64,000 nt of DNA from Verrucomicrobiota bacterium (lineage in GTDB: Bacteria; Auribacterota; JABMQX01; JAFGEW01), in NCBI GenBank assembly GCA_016931415.1, contig JAFGEW010000072.1:1-64000 (forward strand). The letters run 5' to 3'. Positions 8,424 to 16,516 of this stretch are shown piece after piece. The notes under the pieces were generated by a model that saw only the letters and a program-made list of their open reading frames with translations, was not told the origin of the DNA and searched no databases. The first letter of the stretch is position 1; every line of letters starts with the position of its first letter. The position numbers and the translations under genes were made by a program.

Positions 8424-9757
8424 GGCTCACGCTCCAACGACTGCGCTTGCCTGTCGAACGACTCGGCGAAGAGGAAGAAGGCGTGCTCGCCGACGGGCTC
8501 ACCGCGATGCGCGTCGGCGAGCTCGGCCAGCGTCTGGCGCGCGCGTTGATACTCGCCGGCGGCCATCAGGCTGGCCGCCAGATCCAGCCGCGCCTGCGTC
8601 CGCAGCGGGCTGTCGGGGTGCTCGCGATCGATCTGCTCGAAGTGCTCGATCGCCGTTTCGTTCGAACCAAGGTCAGCGAAACAGCGCCCGGTCTTGTAGA
8701 GCAACTCGTCAACGGGAAGCGCGGCGGCGTCGGCCCGCCCTTCGATGACTTCTCTCAGCACCGCCGAGTAGTGGCGAATGGCACCGTTCAGGTAGTGCGG
8801 CTCAGTCGCACCGAGCTTGGCGTACACCTCCGCAAGCCGCGCGTGAGCAAACGTACGCTTCATCCCGAGCGGCGTCGTGCTCACAACGTTCTCGAGCATC
8901 TCGAGGCCGTCCGCCAGGTTGCCGGTCTTGACAAGCTCCGAGCCATGTTCCCAGTTGCGCATGGCTGGCGGCGTGCCGACGCCGCCGCCAAGCCGAACCT
9001 GAGTCAGCGCCGCAGCCAACCCGACCGCCAGCACCGGCACAAGCACGTACAGCAGGCGGCGACGCCGACGCTGCTGCGTCTCGATCTGCGCTTCGGCCGC
9101 CGCGAGGGGAACCGGCTCGACCGACGTCCCAACCTCCGTCCCAACAACTGCCTCGTCCCCGGCCTCAGTCACGCCGCCCTGGGTCTCGGAACCCGCGCGG
9201 CCATGGGCGCGCGCCGCGTTGACGCGCTCGGCCTCGCTAGGCTCAACCGGCGTCTCGTTGGAGGCAACGCCCTGCGGGGACGGTACCTCGACCGTATCCG
9301 CTAACTCCTTGGGTGCGGCCGCGAGTTTCCTCGCCTCGGCCGGCCGTCTCTCTTCGGGAGCGCGGTCAACAGGCCCCTGTGGCTCCACGGATGTGACCAT
9401 GGCCTCTGCCGCGCGATTGGCACCGTCAGAAGCTGTAGTCTTCTCCGCCGCCCCCTTGTCGGATGCGGCTTCCGGGCCTGGCACTCCGGAGGGCTGTTCA
9501 GTATCAGCGACCGTGTTATCGGAGTCCGCGGGAAGGGCGTCGGCAATCTCAACGCGCTCCGTCGGGTCTTCTGCCGCCAGCGTGGACGCCGCGTCCTCGG
9601 GGCCCGCCGCCGCGTCCTCGGGGCCCGCCGCCGCGTCGATCGCCTGGAGCAGGTCGTCGAGCTCCGACGAGCTCTCCGCAGACTCTGGCGCTTGCCCGGC
9701 GGGGGCGCCGGATGCCTTGGGGCCAGGGATCGGACTCTTCTTGGACTCGTCAGTCAT
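8420..9757 (-). CDS. Single-pass membrane protein with long acidic cytoplasmic region and periplasmic TPR region
   Basis: About 445 residues. Residues 1-230 are low-complexity, rich in Ala, Glu, Pro and Ser, and probably unstructured. An arginine patch (QQRRRRRLL) is followed by one membrane segment near 236-256 (YVLVPVLAVGLAAALTQV). The C-terminal part has TPR-like helices (FAHARLAEVYAKLGA, ELLYKTGRCFADLGSNETAIEHF, ARLDLAASLMAAGEYQRARQTL). The start is the ATG at 9757, which overlaps the end of the STAS gene by eight bases; the open frame continues to 9952 but lies inside that gene. The layout suggests a link between cytoplasmic signalling and the periplasm, but its function is unknown. Confidence 0.75.
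   Translation of the reverse strand: MTDESKKSPIPGPKASGAPAGQAPESAESSSELDDLLQAIDAAAGPEDAAAGPEDAASTLAAEDPTERVEIADALPADSDNTVADTEQPSGVPGPEAASDKGAAEKTTASDGANRAAEAMVTSVEPQGPVDRAPEERRPAEARKLAAAPKELADTVEVPSPQGVASNETPVEPSEAERVNAARAHGRAGSETQGGVTEAGDEAVVGTEVGTSVEPVPLAAAEAQIETQQRRRRRLLYVLVPVLAVGLAAALTQVRLGGGVGTPPAMRNWEHGSELVKTGNLADGLEMLENVVSTTPLGMKRTFAHARLAEVYAKLGATEPHYLNGAIRHYSAVLREVIEGRADAAALPVDELLYKTGRCFADLGSNETAIEHFEQIDREHPDSPLRTQARLDLAASLMAAGEYQRARQTLAELADAHRGEPVGEHAFFLFAESFDRQAQSLEREP
9588..9629. repeat. Two tandem 21-base units in a TPR gene
   Basis: Two perfect head-to-tail copies (9588-9608 and 9609-9629) followed by a partial third, encoding AAAGPED-type repeats in the unstructured cytoplasmic part of the membrane TPR protein. 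The repeat keeps the frame, so it probably varies in copy number without breaking the gene. Confidence 0.85.
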
Positions 9758-10139
9758 CGGCAAGCGATTTCCACAACAGCGTGCGTTCGACCTCGCCGAC
9801 GCAATCGGCGAAGGCGTTGCGCGCGCTCTCGACATCTTCGTAGAACTCGAACAGCGCATCGAGCTCGCCGAGCTCGAACACGCGCCGCACCTCGGGGCGA
9901 CGCACGACGAGTTTGATGTCGCCGCCTCGGCGACGGGCCTGCTTGACCGCATCCGCTACGACGCCGAGACCCGCACCCGACACGTATGTGGCGTTCCGAA
10001 GATCGTAGACAATGCGCCGTCTGCCCGCACCGATCAGCTCGTGCAGGTGGTCGGTCGACTCGGCTGATTCGAACACCAGATTATCGGCCGCCGTGACCAC
10101 GGCGGGTCTCTCGTCGGCGTCCTTGCGGGCCGTTTTCAT
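9750..10139 (-). CDS. STAS-domain protein (anti-sigma-factor antagonist type)
   Basis: 129 residues forming a single STAS domain, as in RsbV and SpoIIAA, which bind RsbW-type kinases in a phosphorylation-dependent partner switch. The core reads RIVYDLRNATYVSGAGLGVVADAV. The family phospho-site motif, usually DSSGL, here reads SGAGL, so the usual serine is missing and regulation by phosphorylation is doubtful. The start ATG at 10139 overlaps the end of the RsbW-like gene (ATGA), the usual coupling of switch partners. It lies in the operon with flagellar regulators, so a motility role is likely but not shown. Confidence 0.8.
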   Translation of the reverse strand: MKTARKDADERPAVVTAADNLVFESAESTDHLHELIGAGRRRIVYDLRNATYVSGAGLGVVADAVKQARRRGGDIKLVVRRPEVRRVFELGELDALFEFYEDVESARNAFADCVGEVERTLLWKSLADD

Positions 10140-11635
10140 GCGCTTCGCGGAACCTCCTCGTGCTCGGGCTTCGAGACATCGAAGTGTTTCTCGACGACAA
10201 CGTTCGTCCCGCGCCCAAGGCGCGACACGATCTCGAACCGATCGGCAGACCCGTGCATGAGCCGCAGCCCGCGCCCCGAGCGCCGCAGCGGGTCGCGCGT
10301 TTTCTCCGTCTCCCGGTTGTAGGCCTCGCTCACGTCGAAGCCGATGCCACGATCGCGCACGCTCGCTCGCACGTGATCCTCTTCGCGCGACAGGGTGAGG
10401 TACACGGGTCCTTCCCGGCCCGGATAGGCCCATCGGATGCAGTTGAGCAGCGCCTCTTGCACAGCCGTAACGAGTCCGTGGGCAGCCTCGTCGCTGAGCG
10501 GGGTATCGAGAACGAACTGCTCCGTCGCCTCGCGCGCCCGAGCTAAGCCGGCGCGGTCCGCCGCCACGCGCACGTGCGCCATCCCATTTGTCACGACGAT
10601 CGCCTGCATTCGGAGAGCCACCATGACCGGCGTGCCGTCGGCGACGTTGTTGAGCATCGCGAGCGCGCGCCGGGCGGGTTTGGACTCGCCATCGACAAGC
10701 AATCGGTTCGTCTCAGCCAACACGTCCGCCCAGCGCTCGGCGCCGGCCTTGACAACGCGCGGCTCTGCCAGTAACAGCACGTCGCTGTCCGCGAGCTGCG
10801 CCTCGAACGTACGCACGCAGCCGCTGTGACCCTCGACGAATATGTCATACCCCGCCTTCGCCGGCGCAAGACGCACGATGCCCGAGGCGCCCAGGGTCGC
10901 CCCCACCAACCGTCGCGCGGACCCGGTCTCGATCACGCCTCCGGTGAGCCCATGCACGCCGCACGCGCAGTCGAGGGCTTTGAGCTCGTCGGCGATTCGC
11001 GCCACGGCGGCTGCCGGTATAGCAAGATCAACTGCACCCGCGAGCGCCCGGATGAGCAACCGCGCGATCCCGGCGAACCGCGCACCCGCGTCCACATGCC
11101 CCCAGACAAACGCCGTCCGCGTGCGATCGAGCGCCCGGATATGCCATACGGCCGTCGCTTGCGGAGACGCCGGATCACCCACCACCTCGACGCTCACAGG
11201 CCCGACGCGACGTGTGCACTCGCGCAGCGCGTGCAGCGGCACGGCCGTCTCGGTCTTCCCTCTCGACGGCGCCCGGCGCTCGAGCGCCTGCTCGACGCTG
11301 CGGGTCAGCGCTTCGAGCACGACGGGCTTGTGCAGGAAATCCGCCACACCAAGCCGCAAGGCTTCCACCACAACGTCCATCGTGCCGTAGGCGCTCATGA
11401 GGATGACCGCCGGCGCCCGCGGCACGCCGCGAACGGCGCGAAGCAGCTCGAGCCCGCTCATGCCCGGCATCTTCAGGTCGGTGACAGCGACGTCGAACGG
11501 CCGCAAGCGCACAAGCTCGAGCGCCTCTTCAGCCGTCGAGGCGGTCGACGCGTCAAATCCCTGCGCGGCGAAATGGTCGGCGACCGCTTCGGCCAGCGTC
11601 GCCTCGTCGTCAACTATGAGGATGGACCTCTTCAT
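10136..11635 (-). CDS. Response regulator fused to a degenerate RsbU-like phosphatase domain and an RsbW-like kinase domain
   Basis: 499 residues in three parts. Residues 1-120 are a receiver (SILIVDDEATLAEAVADHF; phospho-Asp in DVAVTDLKMPGMSG; Lys in FLHKPV). Residues about 135-350 follow the layout of SpoIIE/RsbU PP2C phosphatases but without the metal-binding Asp residues: the GDVSG position reads GHVDAG, the TDG position AEP, and the final DDxT reads DGTP. Residues about 365-490 are an RsbW-type GHKL ATPase (ALLNCIRWAYPGREGPVYL, VRDRGIGFDVS, GRGLRLMHG). The start at 11635 follows a response-regulator N-terminus. It is coupled to the STAS gene. It probably binds a partner in response to phosphorylation; the target is unknown. 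Confidence 0.82.
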   Translation of the reverse strand: MKRSILIVDDEATLAEAVADHFAAQGFDASTASTAEEALELVRLRPFDVAVTDLKMPGMSGLELLRAVRGVPRAPAVILMSAYGTMDVVVEALRLGVADFLHKPVVLEALTRSVEQALERRAPSRGKTETAVPLHALRECTRRVGPVSVEVVGDPASPQATAVWHIRALDRTRTAFVWGHVDAGARFAGIARLLIRALAGAVDLAIPAAAVARIADELKALDCACGVHGLTGGVIETGSARRLVGATLGASGIVRLAPAKAGYDIFVEGHSGCVRTFEAQLADSDVLLLAEPRVVKAGAERWADVLAETNRLLVDGESKPARRALAMLNNVADGTPVMVALRMQAIVVTNGMAHVRVAADRAGLARAREATEQFVLDTPLSDEAAHGLVTAVQEALLNCIRWAYPGREGPVYLTLSREEDHVRASVRDRGIGFDVSEAYNRETEKTRDPLRRSGRGLRLMHGSADRFEIVSRLGRGTNVVVEKHFDVSKPEHEEVPRSA

Positions 11636-11681
11636 CAACTCATCCTGCGAACCGCGTCCGGCTTGACCCGTGCACCAGCCC

Positions 11682-12122
11682 CTACCACGGCTCCATGCGC
11701 GAACCCGAGCGCCGCGCCGCCTTGATCTCCGCTTGAGCTTTCGCGAGTTGTTTCTCGAGCGCCGCGATCCGTTCGCGCAGCGCATCGTTGTCGTCGTGCT
11801 CTTGGGTCAGGGCCGACTGTGTTGCCGCAAGCTCTCGGCGCAGCCGCTCGTTCTCGGTCAGCAGCATGTTGATGCGCACAAGGTCCTTCTGGATCGCCGC
11901 GCGGTAAGCGGCTTCATCGAACTCGTCGCTCGTCTCGGTTGACGCCGGCACGGCGTAGTCAGCCCCATCCGTCGGGCCTTCGGCCAGATAGCCTGACTGG
12001 GGCACGAGGTCATAGGGCCGGACCTCGTCGCGCGACGGCCTCCGGCTCCCGAGCTCACAGCCGGCAGTGACGACGGTCAGCGCGGTCAGCACAACAACGA
12101 CGACAAGCCAACTCGTGCGCAT
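11682..12122 (-). CDS. Small coiled-coil lipoprotein
   Basis: 146 residues. The N-terminus MRTSWLVVVVVLTALTVVTAGC is a signal peptide with lipobox VTAGC, so Cys22 should be lipidated. A short linker is followed by a long heptad-rich coiled coil (about 70-140; RINMLLTENERLRRELAATQ, RERIAALEKQLAKAQAEIKA). The start is supported by AAGGAG six bases upstream and by a sigma-54 promoter 40 bases upstream. It is the first gene of the regulatory operon that runs to the NtrC-type regulator at 3280. No function can be named; an envelope anchor for the TPR proteins is one guess. Confidence 0.8.
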   Translation of the reverse strand: MRTSWLVVVVVLTALTVVTAGCELGSRRPSRDEVRPYDLVPQSGYLAEGPTDGADYAVPASTETSDEFDEAAYRAAIQKDLVRINMLLTENERLRRELAATQSALTQEHDDNDALRERIAALEKQLAKAQAEIKAARRSGSRMEPW

Positions 12123-12161
12123 AGTCCTCTCCTTAGCAGATGGCTTCACGCCGGGGGCTTG

Positions 12162-12177
12162 AGCAACTTCTGTACCA
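12162..12177 (-). promoter_or_regulatory. Sigma-54 promoter of the lipoprotein/partner-switch operon
   Basis: Minus strand TGGTACAGAAGTTGCT: invariant GG and GC ten bases apart, perfect TTGCT, and the same AGAAGTTGCTC right half as the flgB promoter. It lies 40 bases before the lipoprotein start codon. A perfect palindrome lies about 120 bases further upstream, at enhancer distance. Confidence 0.8.
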
Positions 12178-12293
12178 AGGAATGCCGGGGCAAGGAGAGC
12201 GCCTCGCCTGGCGAGGGCTTGGGTCCGAGGGGAGCGGGCGGACGCCCGAACGTGCGCATCCCTCGAGGGGGACACGGCCGCAACGCCGCCGAA

Positions 12294-12310
12294 CGTTCAG
12301 TGACTGAACG
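12294..12310. promoter_or_regulatory. Perfect palindrome, candidate enhancer for an NtrC-type activator
   Basis: CGTTCAG-TGA-CTGAACG, seven-base arms with a three-base centre, about 120-130 bases upstream of the -24/-12 promoter at 12162-12177. NtrC-type activators bind such dyads at this distance. Which regulator binds is not known; the neighbouring regulator gene at 12358 is the obvious candidate. Confidence 0.5.
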
Positions 12311-12319
12311 ATGGCCGGT

Positions 12320-12338
12320 TTGTCGCCGTTTCCGACAA
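12320..12338 (-). terminator. Weak hairpin after the second NtrC-type regulator
   Basis: TTGTCG...CGACAA, six-base arms and a seven-base loop, 19 bases past the stop of the regulator gene. There is no T-run, so if it terminates at all it is weak; it could also be a second dyad of the control region. Confidence 0.3.
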
Positions 12339-12357
12339 TCCGTCGAGTTTCAGAACA

Positions 12358-13722
12358 TCACGCGCGCGCCAAGCCGTACTTGCGGATCTTGGTGTAAAGC
12401 GTCGTGCGATCGATGCCGAGCGTCTTGGCCGCCCGGTTCTTGTTCCAGCCGACCGCCTCGACGACACGGCGGATGTACTCCTTCTCCACGTCGTCGAGCG
12501 TCATGTCGGTCGACATCGGAACCGTTGGCTCAATGGTCTTGGCCACCTTGTGCGCCTCGGCAAACAGGAGGTGCTCTGGCAGCAGCACGTCTTCGGCTTC
12601 GAGCAGAATCGCCCGCTCAATCGTGTTGCGGAGCTCGCGCACGTTGCCCGGCCAGTGGTAGTCAACGATCATCTGCTCCGCCTCGGGCGAGATCTTGTAG
12701 ACGTTCTTCTTGAACTCCACATTGAACCGGTCGATGAAGTGCTTGGCCAGCAACAGTACGTCGCTGCCACGCTCGCGCAGCGGCGGCAGCGTGATCGGTA
12801 CGACGTGGAGCCGATAGTAGAGGTCCTCGCGGAACTTCCCGTCGGCCATCGCCGCCTGCAGGTCGCGGTTCGTCGAGGCGATGATGCGGATGTCGACGCT
12901 GACCTTCGACACCCCGCCCACGCGAGTGAACGATCGCTCCTGCAGGGCGCGCAGCAGCTTTGCCTGAAGGTTGTAGCTCATGTCGCCGATCTCGTCGAGA
13001 AACAGGGTCCCTTTGTCGGCCAGCTCGAACAGGCCTTTCTTCTGCTGCTTCGCGTCGGTGAACGCGCCCTTCTCGAACCCGAACAACTCGCTCTCCACGA
13101 GCGCCTCGGGCACCGCCGTGCAGTTGAAGTCGACAAACAGCTTGTCGCGCCGGAAGCTCCAGTAGTGGGTCGCGCGCGCCGCCAGCTCCTTCCCCGTGCC
13201 GCTCTCGCCCTGAATGAGCACCGTCGATGAGTTGCTCCGCGCCACGCGCTTGAGGTACTCGCACACCTTGCGCATCGCCGGGCTCTCGCCGACGATGAAG
13301 TCGGCCTCGAACTCAGCCTGCTCGCGTGCGCGCACGATCGACAGCTCCTTCTTGAGCGCAAGCGTCTCGAGCGCATTGCGAACGACGAGCTTGATCGCCT
13401 CGAGACTGAACGGCTTGTCCACGTAATCGTAGGCGCCGTGCTTCATACACTTGACCGCGTTCTCGATATCGGCGAATGCCGTCATGATGATCACGACGAT
13501 GTCATCCTGCACCTTGCGCGCTTGCTTGAGCACCTCGATGCCGCTTGCCTTCGGCAGGCGCATGTCGAGCAGCATAATGTCCGGCCGCTCCTGCCGCACG
13601 AGCTTGATGGCCTCTTCGCCCGAACCCGCCTCGCACGTTGTGTACCCTTCATCGCGGAGCGCCTCGGCCAGAGAAAGCCGGATACTCTCCTCGTCATCAA
13701 CGATCAGAACCGATGCATCCAT
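12358..13722 (-). CDS. Second sigma-54-dependent response regulator (NtrC family)
   Basis: 454 residues: receiver (about 4-115; [19 protein letters not shown], phospho-Asp in [14 protein letters not shown], Lys in YVDKPF), AAA+ domain (about 140-370; Walker [21 protein letters not shown]) and a Fis-type helix-turn-helix ending the protein ([20 protein letters not shown]). The sigma-54 contact loop reads GAFTDA rather than GAFTGA, a substitution known in a minority of these activators. It follows its kinase by three bases. It faces the lipoprotein operon promoter and the palindrome at 12294-12310, so it may control that operon. Confidence 0.9.
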   Translation of the reverse strand: MDASVLIVDDEESIRLSLAEALRDEGYTTCEAGSGEEAIKLVRQERPDIMLLDMRLPKASGIEVLKQARKVQDDIVVIIMTAFADIENAVKCMKHGAYDYVDKPFSLEAIKLVVRNALETLALKKELSIVRAREQAEFEADFIVGESPAMRKVCEYLKRVARSNSSTVLIQGESGTGKELAARATHYWSFRRDKLFVDFNCTAVPEALVESELFGFEKGAFTDAKQQKKGLFELADKGTLFLDEIGDMSYNLQAKLLRALQERSFTRVGGVSKVSVDIRIIASTNRDLQAAMADGKFREDLYYRLHVVPITLPPLRERGSDVLLLAKHFIDRFNVEFKKNVYKISPEAEQMIVDYHWPGNVRELRNTIERAILLEAEDVLLPEHLLFAEAHKVAKTIEPTVPMSTDMTLDDVEKEYIRRVVEAVGWNKNRAAKTLGIDRTTLYTKIRKYGLARA

Positions 13723-13725
13723 GTC

Positions 13726-14472
13726 CTACCCAATCTCCGTGATCGCCCGTGACCCATGTTGCCCGTCGTGTACGGGACCGCGGTCCGCGTTGGGCGGATC
13801 GACAAGCCACCGCACCACCATCGCCAGGCCACCCTCGGCCCGGCGATGCGCCGTGATCGTTCCTCCGTGTTCCTCCATGCACTTGACGGCAACCGCCAAG
13901 CCCAACCCGTTGCCCTTGGTCTTTGTCGTGTAGCCCGGGGAGAAGAGCTCGCTCAGGTCCGCGACGGCCGCACCGACGCCCGTGTCCTCGACGTGCACCG
14001 AGACTTCGCGCTGTGCCGCGTCGTAGGCTGTTCGCATTGTCAGCGTGCCTCCGTTCGGCATCGCGTCAACGGCGTTCGCAATGAGATTGCGCAGCGCGCG
14101 CCCGACCATGTCGATGTCGCACACAAGCGGCGGCACAAGGTCGCCGTCGATCCGCACAACACCGATACCTCCGGCATCAAACCGGTCGCTGAAGAACGAC
14201 AACGCGGCGTCGAGAATGCTCCGCAGGTCGGCACGCACCATGCACGCCCGCCCGTCACGCGCGTAGTCAAGGAGGCTCTTGACGATCTCGTCGACTCGGT
14301 CGACCTCCTTGAGGATCATGTTCACGTACTTGCGTCGCGGGTCGCCTCCATCGAGCTTGCCCCCAAGCAGCTGCGTCGCTGCGCTGATCCCGGCCAGCGG
14401 GTTCCGGATCTCGTGCGCGAGCATCGACGAGAGCCGCCCCAGAACGAGCAGCCGTTCCTGCTTCTTCGTCAT
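13726..14472 (-). CDS. Minimal soluble histidine kinase
   Basis: 248 residues consisting of little more than a kinase core. The H-box (LGRLSSMLAHEIRNPLAGIS) starts within the first 20 residues, so there is no sensory domain. N-box (NLIANAVDAM), G1 (VEDTGVGA) and G2 (GNGLGLAVAVKCM) are intact. GGGGAG about nine bases before the ATG supports the start. It probably takes its input from a partner protein. It is cotranscribed with the regulator at 12358 (three-base gap). Confidence 0.88.
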   Translation of the reverse strand: MTKKQERLLVLGRLSSMLAHEIRNPLAGISAATQLLGGKLDGGDPRRKYVNMILKEVDRVDEIVKSLLDYARDGRACMVRADLRSILDAALSFFSDRFDAGGIGVVRIDGDLVPPLVCDIDMVGRALRNLIANAVDAMPNGGTLTMRTAYDAAQREVSVHVEDTGVGAAVADLSELFSPGYTTKTKGNGLGLAVAVKCMEEHGGTITAHRRAEGGLAMVVRWLVDPPNADRGPVHDGQHGSRAITEIG

Positions 14473-14510
14473 CAGAGCCTTCTCCCCTTCGTCGGTTCTG
14501 CGACCAGCAC

Positions 14511-14526
14511 AGCAATCCGGACACCG
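14511..14526 (-). promoter_or_regulatory. Possible sigma-54 promoter of the kinase/regulator pair
   Basis: Minus strand CGGTGTCCGGATTGCT: GG and GC are ten bases apart and TTGCT is perfect, but the bases after GG (TGTCC) do not match CACG. It is 39 bases before the kinase start, the same spacing as the better promoters in this block. If real, the activator pair would itself depend on sigma-54. Confidence 0.4.
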
Positions 14527-14623
14527 GTCCTCGGCGCATGCGGCGTGTGACCCGGTCTTCTGGGACAGAATCCCCCGGTCGCGGCTCGCGCATCATACTC
14601 GCGGCCGTCCGGCGACTCAAGCC

Positions 14624-15799
14624 TCAATCACACGCGTTCCCCGCCTGCACCCGCCGGGCCCGATCGTACGCGCCGTCCAGCGCGTCGACGATCTCGTCAA
14701 CGACAGCCTCCGTCAGCAACGGATGGAGCGGAAGCGTCAGCTCGCGGGCGCCGATGGCCTCGGTCTTCGGAAGCATCCCCTTGGCAAAACCATAACGCTC
14801 CCGATAGTACTGGAACTGGTGCACGGGCGTGTAGTGCACGCTCGTCTGAATCCCCTGCGCATGCAACGCCTCAACGCATGCGGCCCGGTCCACGTCCTCG
14901 TCGACCAGTACTGGAAGAATGTGGTGCACGGGCTCGCCGCGAGCGTGCGCGAACGGCATCGTTGCCCCCTTGAATCCGTCGAGACGCCTCCGGTAGTGCG
15001 CCGTGAGCACCGCCCGCCGCGCGTTGTTGCGTCTGAGCTTGCCAAGCTGTACGAGCCCGAGCGCCGCGCGGATCTCGTCCAGCCGGTAGTTATAGCCCAG
15101 CCCCACCACGTCGTAGAGCGGATGGGTGCCGCAGTGGCGCTGGAAGCAGCCGCTCGACATCCCGTGGCAGCGCGCGCGCCGCGCGAACTCGGCGATCGCG
15201 TCGTCATGCGTCACGAGCATCCCGCCTTCCCCTACGGCGAGGTTCTTGTTCGTGTAGAAGCTGAAGCAGCCCGCCACGCCGAACGCGCCCAGCGCGCGGC
15301 CGTCGAGTCGCGCCAGCGGCGCGTGCGCGCAGTCCTCAATCACCGGGATATCGTGGCGCGACGCCACGTCCTCGATTGCCGCCATGTCGCACGGGTAACC
15401 GCCGTAGTGCATCACGATGATCGCCGCGGTTTTGCCGGTCATCTTCCGGGCGATGTCCGAGGGCGAAATGGTCCAATCGTCCTCGGATGTCAAGTCGGCG
15501 AATACGGGCGTCGCGCCGCAGTAGAGCACCGCGTTCGCCGTCGCCACAAACGTCAGAGACGGCACGATCACCTCGTCGCCCGGTCCGACGCCGACCGCCA
15601 GACATGCAAGGTGCAACGCGGCCGTGCCGCTCGATACGGCCACCGCGTGGCGCACGCCAAGCGCCCCGGCGAACGCCGCTTCAAACTGCTCGGTCACCGG
15701 TCCCATCGTGAGCCACTTGCGGTGGAGCACCTCGAGCACGGCGCGCGTCTCCGCGTCGTCAAAATCGATCTCCGCCAATGGCACGCGCCACGCCATCAC
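14624..15799 (-). CDS. DegT/DnrJ/EryC1-family sugar aminotransferase
   Basis: PLP enzyme that adds an amino group to a keto sugar nucleotide. The 391 residues fit the family. Visible: VPLAEIDFDD start, the AVAVSSGTAALHLACLAVG cofactor-phosphate region, VIEDCAHA, and the PLP-lysine segment CFSFYTNKNLAVGEGGMLVT. It is last in the sugar cluster and overlaps the nucleotidyltransferase by four bases. With a dehydratase in the same operon it likely makes a 4-amino-4,6-dideoxy sugar; C3 amination is the alternative. Sequence resemblance to LegC/PseC is general, not specific. Confidence 0.85.
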   Translation of the reverse strand: MMAWRVPLAEIDFDDAETRAVLEVLHRKWLTMGPVTEQFEAAFAGALGVRHAVAVSSGTAALHLACLAVGVGPGDEVIVPSLTFVATANAVLYCGATPVFADLTSEDDWTISPSDIARKMTGKTAAIIVMHYGGYPCDMAAIEDVASRHDIPVIEDCAHAPLARLDGRALGAFGVAGCFSFYTNKNLAVGEGGMLVTHDDAIAEFARRARCHGMSSGCFQRHCGTHPLYDVVGLGYNYRLDEIRAALGLVQLGKLRRNNARRAVLTAHYRRRLDGFKGATMPFAHARGEPVHHILPVLVDEDVDRAACVEALHAQGIQTSVHYTPVHQFQYYRERYGFAKGMLPKTEAIGARELTLPLHPLLTEAVVDEIVDALDGAYDRARRVQAGNACD

Positions 15800-16506
15800 T
15801 TCACCCCGACGAAGTGCTCGCGCATCCGCGAGAAATCCTCAATCGCGCGCTCGTAGTCATCCGGACGGCCCAGGTCGAGCCAATACCCTTCGTGCGGATA
15901 GGAATAGACTCGCTCCTGGGCGTCGAGCATCGCCTGCATGAGCTCGTCAAAGCCAAACGGCCGGCCGGCTGGAATGTGCCGCAGCACGCTGCGCGAGAAC
16001 ACGTAGACCCCCATGCTCACGTGGTAGCGCGACATCGGCTTCTCGATAAACGCGGTGATGCGCGTGTCGCCATCCCAGCGCACGACGCCGAAATCGGCTT
16101 GATGCTCGCGCGCCGCCGTGGCGATCGTGGCCATGGCCCGCTGCGCTCTATGGAACTCGATGAGCTTGACAAAATCGACGTCGGTCAGCACGTCGCCATT
16201 CATGACGAGGAACGGCTCGCTCAGATCGTCAATCAGCGCAAGCGAACCGACGGTGTTGAGCGGCGTTTCCTCGCGAAGATACCCGATGCTCAGGCCGAAA
16301 CGGCCGCCGTCGCCGAAGAACGTCTCAATGAGCGAGGCGAGGTGGCCCACCGTGATCGTCACGTCGGTGATCCCCGCACGCGCCAACTGCTGGAGGATGA
16401 TCTCGAGGATCGGCGTGTCGCCGACGGGCACGAGCGGTTTGGGCAGCACGGCCGTGTATGGTCGCAGCCGCGTTCCTTTCCCTCCAGCCAGAATGACGGC
16501 TCTCAT
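15796..16506 (-). CDS. Sugar-phosphate nucleotidyltransferase
   Basis: Activates a sugar 1-phosphate with an NTP. 236 residues starting MRAVILAGGKGTRLRPYTAV, the signature nucleotide-binding loop of the NTP_transferase family, followed by LPKPLVPVGDTPILE and the metal-binding FLVMNGDVLTDVDF. Its short length and EKPMSRYHVSMGVYVF centre match the mannose-1-phosphate guanylyltransferase-like group (as PtmE in Campylobacter) rather than RmlA. The ATG at 16506 is chosen because the motif begins there. It lies ten bases after the dehydratase and couples into the aminotransferase. Confidence 0.85.
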   Translation of the reverse strand: MRAVILAGGKGTRLRPYTAVLPKPLVPVGDTPILEIILQQLARAGITDVTITVGHLASLIETFFGDGGRFGLSIGYLREETPLNTVGSLALIDDLSEPFLVMNGDVLTDVDFVKLIEFHRAQRAMATIATAAREHQADFGVVRWDGDTRITAFIEKPMSRYHVSMGVYVFSRSVLRHIPAGRPFGFDELMQAMLDAQERVYSYPHEGYWLDLGRPDDYERAIEDFSRMREHFVGVK

Positions 16507-16516
16507 CGCCCCTTGC

